A model generated the notes under the pieces. That model saw only the letters and a list, made by a program, of their open reading frames with translations, was not told the origin of the DNA and ran no database searches. A DNA stretch of 64,000 nt, taken from NCBI GenBank assembly GCA_947495425.1, contig CANLYR010000005.1, positions 1 to 64,000 of the forward strand, given 5' to 3'. Source of the DNA: an uncultured Aquimarina sp. GTDB taxonomy: Bacteria > Bacteroidota > Bacteroidia > Flavobacteriales > Flavobacteriaceae. A program made the translations under genes and the position numbers. Shown one piece after another: positions 62,352 to 64,000 of this stretch; the stretch's first letter is position 1, and each line of letters begins with the position of its first letter.

Positions 62352-63368
62352 ATGGATAAAAAAAGACGTGAATTAACGTCGCTTAAAACCGAAAATTTAC
62401 CTAAAAAAAACACATGTGCTTTATCCACAATTTCTCGATTAGTAACCGCCCAGGAACACTGCGGTATTATCTCAAAAAAGTATAGGTTTTTGGAACACTG
62501 CGGCATTGGGTATTTTGATTCATATCGTTTTGATGGCTTATATGTTGGGGTTTTTGATGTGCTATTAAAAAAAGATATTCATATTGAAGGACATCTGGAT
62601 ACCGATTTTCTTGAGTTGTCATTCCTTATTGAAGGTGAGCAAATCATCAAGATTGATGGGATTTCTAATGATCTGGTCTATGAAAGCCAAGAAAGCTATC
62701 TCGTCTTTCTTTCTGATGTTAGCGGTTCTATTTCATATTACAAACGCAAGCGACTAAAAGAGATAAAAATCAGGATGGATCATCGTTTTATTCAAAAACA
62801 CCGGCTTAACGAAGCTTATGATATTAAGGATCGATATTCGCTGGTAAAAGTTCAGAAAAACTTTGTTAAACCGCTATGCACAAAAACACAAGAAATACTC
62901 TCAGAAATTTTATCAGATACACGCAAAGGAATCCTTAAACGATTGTTTCTGGAATCTAAAGCCCTTGAACTAATTACGTTACAACTAGACACAAAATCAA
63001 CAGACACTATAGAGAAAACAAATCAGGTTGATAATCTGGTTAAGAAATTATATACGATACAACATATTATTGCCAAAGATCTTTCTGTACAATACTCTAT
63101 ACAACAATTAGCAAGACAGATCGGAGTCAATGATTTTGTAATAAAAAAAGAGTTTAAACGTGTATTTGGTAAAACGATTTTCGAATATGCTATTGCACTA
63201 CGAATGAATAAGGCAAAACAACTTTTGAATCATAGTAAAAAACCTATTTATGAAATCTCGGAGCTGGTAGGGTATAAAAACTCAACACATTTTACGGCAG
63301 CGTTCAAAAAAATAGAGGGGACTACTCCAAAAAAATATAGGGATGCATCAGGAATCGAAAAGATATAG
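62352..63368 (+). CDS. AraC family transcriptional regulator
   Basis: This 338-aa regulator has a C-terminal AraC HTH pair (SIQQLARQIGVNDFVIKKEFKRVFGKTIFEYAIALRMNKAKQLL and YEISELVGYKNSTHFTAAFKKIEGTTPKKY). The N-terminal part looks like a ligand-binding domain. Two near-repeats (QEHCGIISKKYRF and LEHCGIGYF) derive from a 12-bp direct repeat. Divergent to the TonB receptor, it likely controls the uptake genes, as with PchR-like siderophore regulators. Confidence 0.87.
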   Translation: MDKKRRELTSLKTENLPKKNTCALSTISRLVTAQEHCGIISKKYRFLEHCGIGYFDSYRFDGLYVGVFDVLLKKDIHIEGHLDTDFLELSFLIEGEQIIKIDGISNDLVYESQESYLVFLSDVSGSISYYKRKRLKEIKIRMDHRFIQKHRLNEAYDIKDRYSLVKVQKNFVKPLCTKTQEILSEILSDTRKGILKRLFLESKALELITLQLDTKSTDTIEKTNQVDNLVKKLYTIQHIIAKDLSVQYSIQQLARQIGVNDFVIKKEFKRVFGKTIFEYAIALRMNKAKQLLNHSKKPIYEISELVGYKNSTHFTAAFKKIEGTTPKKYRDASGIEKI

Positions 63369-63494
63369 TTTTTACCATCCTTTGAATTTACTGGGATAAA
63401 TGGTATTATATAATTGCTTTAGCTTTTCGAGACTGTGCTTTTGCTAAAATTTCCATTTTGCAGAGATCAAACTGCTTCATTTTTATACAAAAAA

Positions 63495-64000
63495 TTAACC
63501 CAACCGTTTGTAATTTAACGAAGTTACCTTTTTACTTTTTAAATAAAATAAAGAAATCAATATCCCAATTATTCCTGTACAAAGCCAAACTATATCGACG
63601 CTAAAAATATGATATTGTTTGTTGGCTAATGCTTTCCATATCCAATCTCCTGTAACAACACCATTGGTTGCTGGTATCAGAAGTGCAAGAACTCCACCTA
63701 TTAATAGATAGTTTTTATTAAGCTTTTCAAAATCATTCCAAAACAATCCTACTAAAATTAGTAATAGCCAGCCTCCAAAAAAAACAGTATTTACTATATG
63801 TATACGACCAATTGTTTCAATTGGCACCAGTTTGTTGGCTAAAAAGATAAGAGCCGTTGCAGGAAAAAGGCTTAGACATATTGCCAAATACACTTTGGTA
63901 GTACGATGATGAAATCGTTTTTGTTTATCTGTATATTTTGAATTATCCCTAGCTTTCTTCCAAATAAGAATACCACTCAGAATAATAAAGCAGGTAATCA
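63495..64000 (-). CDS. PepSY-associated membrane protein, 5' end cut by the window edge
   Basis: Only the C-terminal part is in the window. The frame is open to the edge and reads ITCFIILSGILIWKKARDN, then KQKRFHHRTTKVYLAICLSL and LVPIETIGRIHIVNTVFFGGWLLLILVGLFW, with about five membrane helices. The same His-rich cytosolic loop and helix pattern occurs in the PepSY_TM family. It is the second such protein beside the TonB receptor locus. Confidence 0.72.
   Translation of the reverse strand, partial: ITCFIILSGILIWKKARDNSKYTDKQKRFHHRTTKVYLAICLSLFPATALIFLANKLVPIETIGRIHIVNTVFFGGWLLLILVGLFWNDFEKLNKNYLLIGGVLALLIPATNGVVTGDWIWKALANKQYHIFSVDIVWLCTGIIGILISLFYLKSKKVTSLNYKRLG

Noticed and set aside
1..64000. 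CRISPR array, tRNA, rRNA, prophage or intact insertion sequence
   Set aside because: No regularly spaced repeats, cloverleaf-like sequences, rRNA segments, transposase or phage structural genes were recognised on reading. A dedicated tRNA/ncRNA scan was not possible.

Overview
The window looks like chromosomal DNA of a marine Flavobacteriaceae bacterium (Bacteroidota). The evidence is AT-rich DNA, few Shine-Dalgarno sequences, secreted proteins with type IX secretion (T9SS) C-terminal tails, a TonB receptor with a carboxypeptidase-regulatory-like plug extension, a DUF5916 barrel, a CEO-synthase/alanine-dehydrogenase-like enzyme and the long form of aromatic amino acid hydroxylase. An Aquimarina-like genus is my guess; nothing in the window proves it. 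I saw no rRNA, tRNA, CRISPR array, prophage or intact insertion sequence.

Region 1 (1-18.3 kb, all on the minus strand) is a nearly complete phenylacetate (paa) catabolic cluster. In transcription order it reads tetR-type regulator, paaE, paaA, paaB, paaC, paaD, paaG, paaH-like dehydrogenase, paaI, a small lipoprotein, paaJ, a HExxH protein, paaZ, an enoyl-CoA hydratase/isomerase, paaY, a DUF3050 protein, a 2-oxoacid dehydrogenase E2 and a branched-chain aminotransferase. The CoA ligase PaaK is absent. A 16-bp near-palindrome, ACTAACGANNRTTAGT-like, lies before paaE and before the E2 gene, with a weaker version before the regulator. This suggests one TetR regulon that includes E2. I propose that aminotransferase plus E2 may supply phenylacetyl-CoA from phenylpyruvate. 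The cluster is also full of small repeats: three ~100-bp AT-rich elements that each fill one intergenic gap, hairpins between genes, and palindromes inside the E2, paaH and paaA reading frames. It also holds a GIY-YIG nuclease remnant and a four-helix-bundle gene with a nonsense codon.

Region 2 (18.4-34 kb) is mainly housekeeping: a META lipoprotein, a T9SS trypsin-like protease, phenylalanine hydroxylase, GSCFA protein, alaS, an M23 peptidase, CapA-like, MerR, LemA and two TPM-domain proteins, an AlaDH/PNT-family dehydrogenase and der. Region 3 (34-43 kb) has a T9SS adhesin-like protein with a duplicated module, era, an OmpA/PD40 protein, an AGCS symporter, a TrmH-type methylase and a muramidase.

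Region 4 (43-57 kb) has a propeller sensor kinase with its LytTR regulator, a glutaryl-CoA-dehydrogenase-like enzyme, NhaA, a small MscS-like protein whose C-terminus ends inside a palindromic repeat, a repeat-rich 650-bp gap, a DUF5916 protein and a TPR-AraC regulator broken by a stop at its signal-peptide junction. Region 5 (57-64 kb) is an iron/siderophore-type uptake locus: AraC regulator divergent from a TonB receptor and DUF4374 lipoprotein, with PepSY membrane proteins on both sides.
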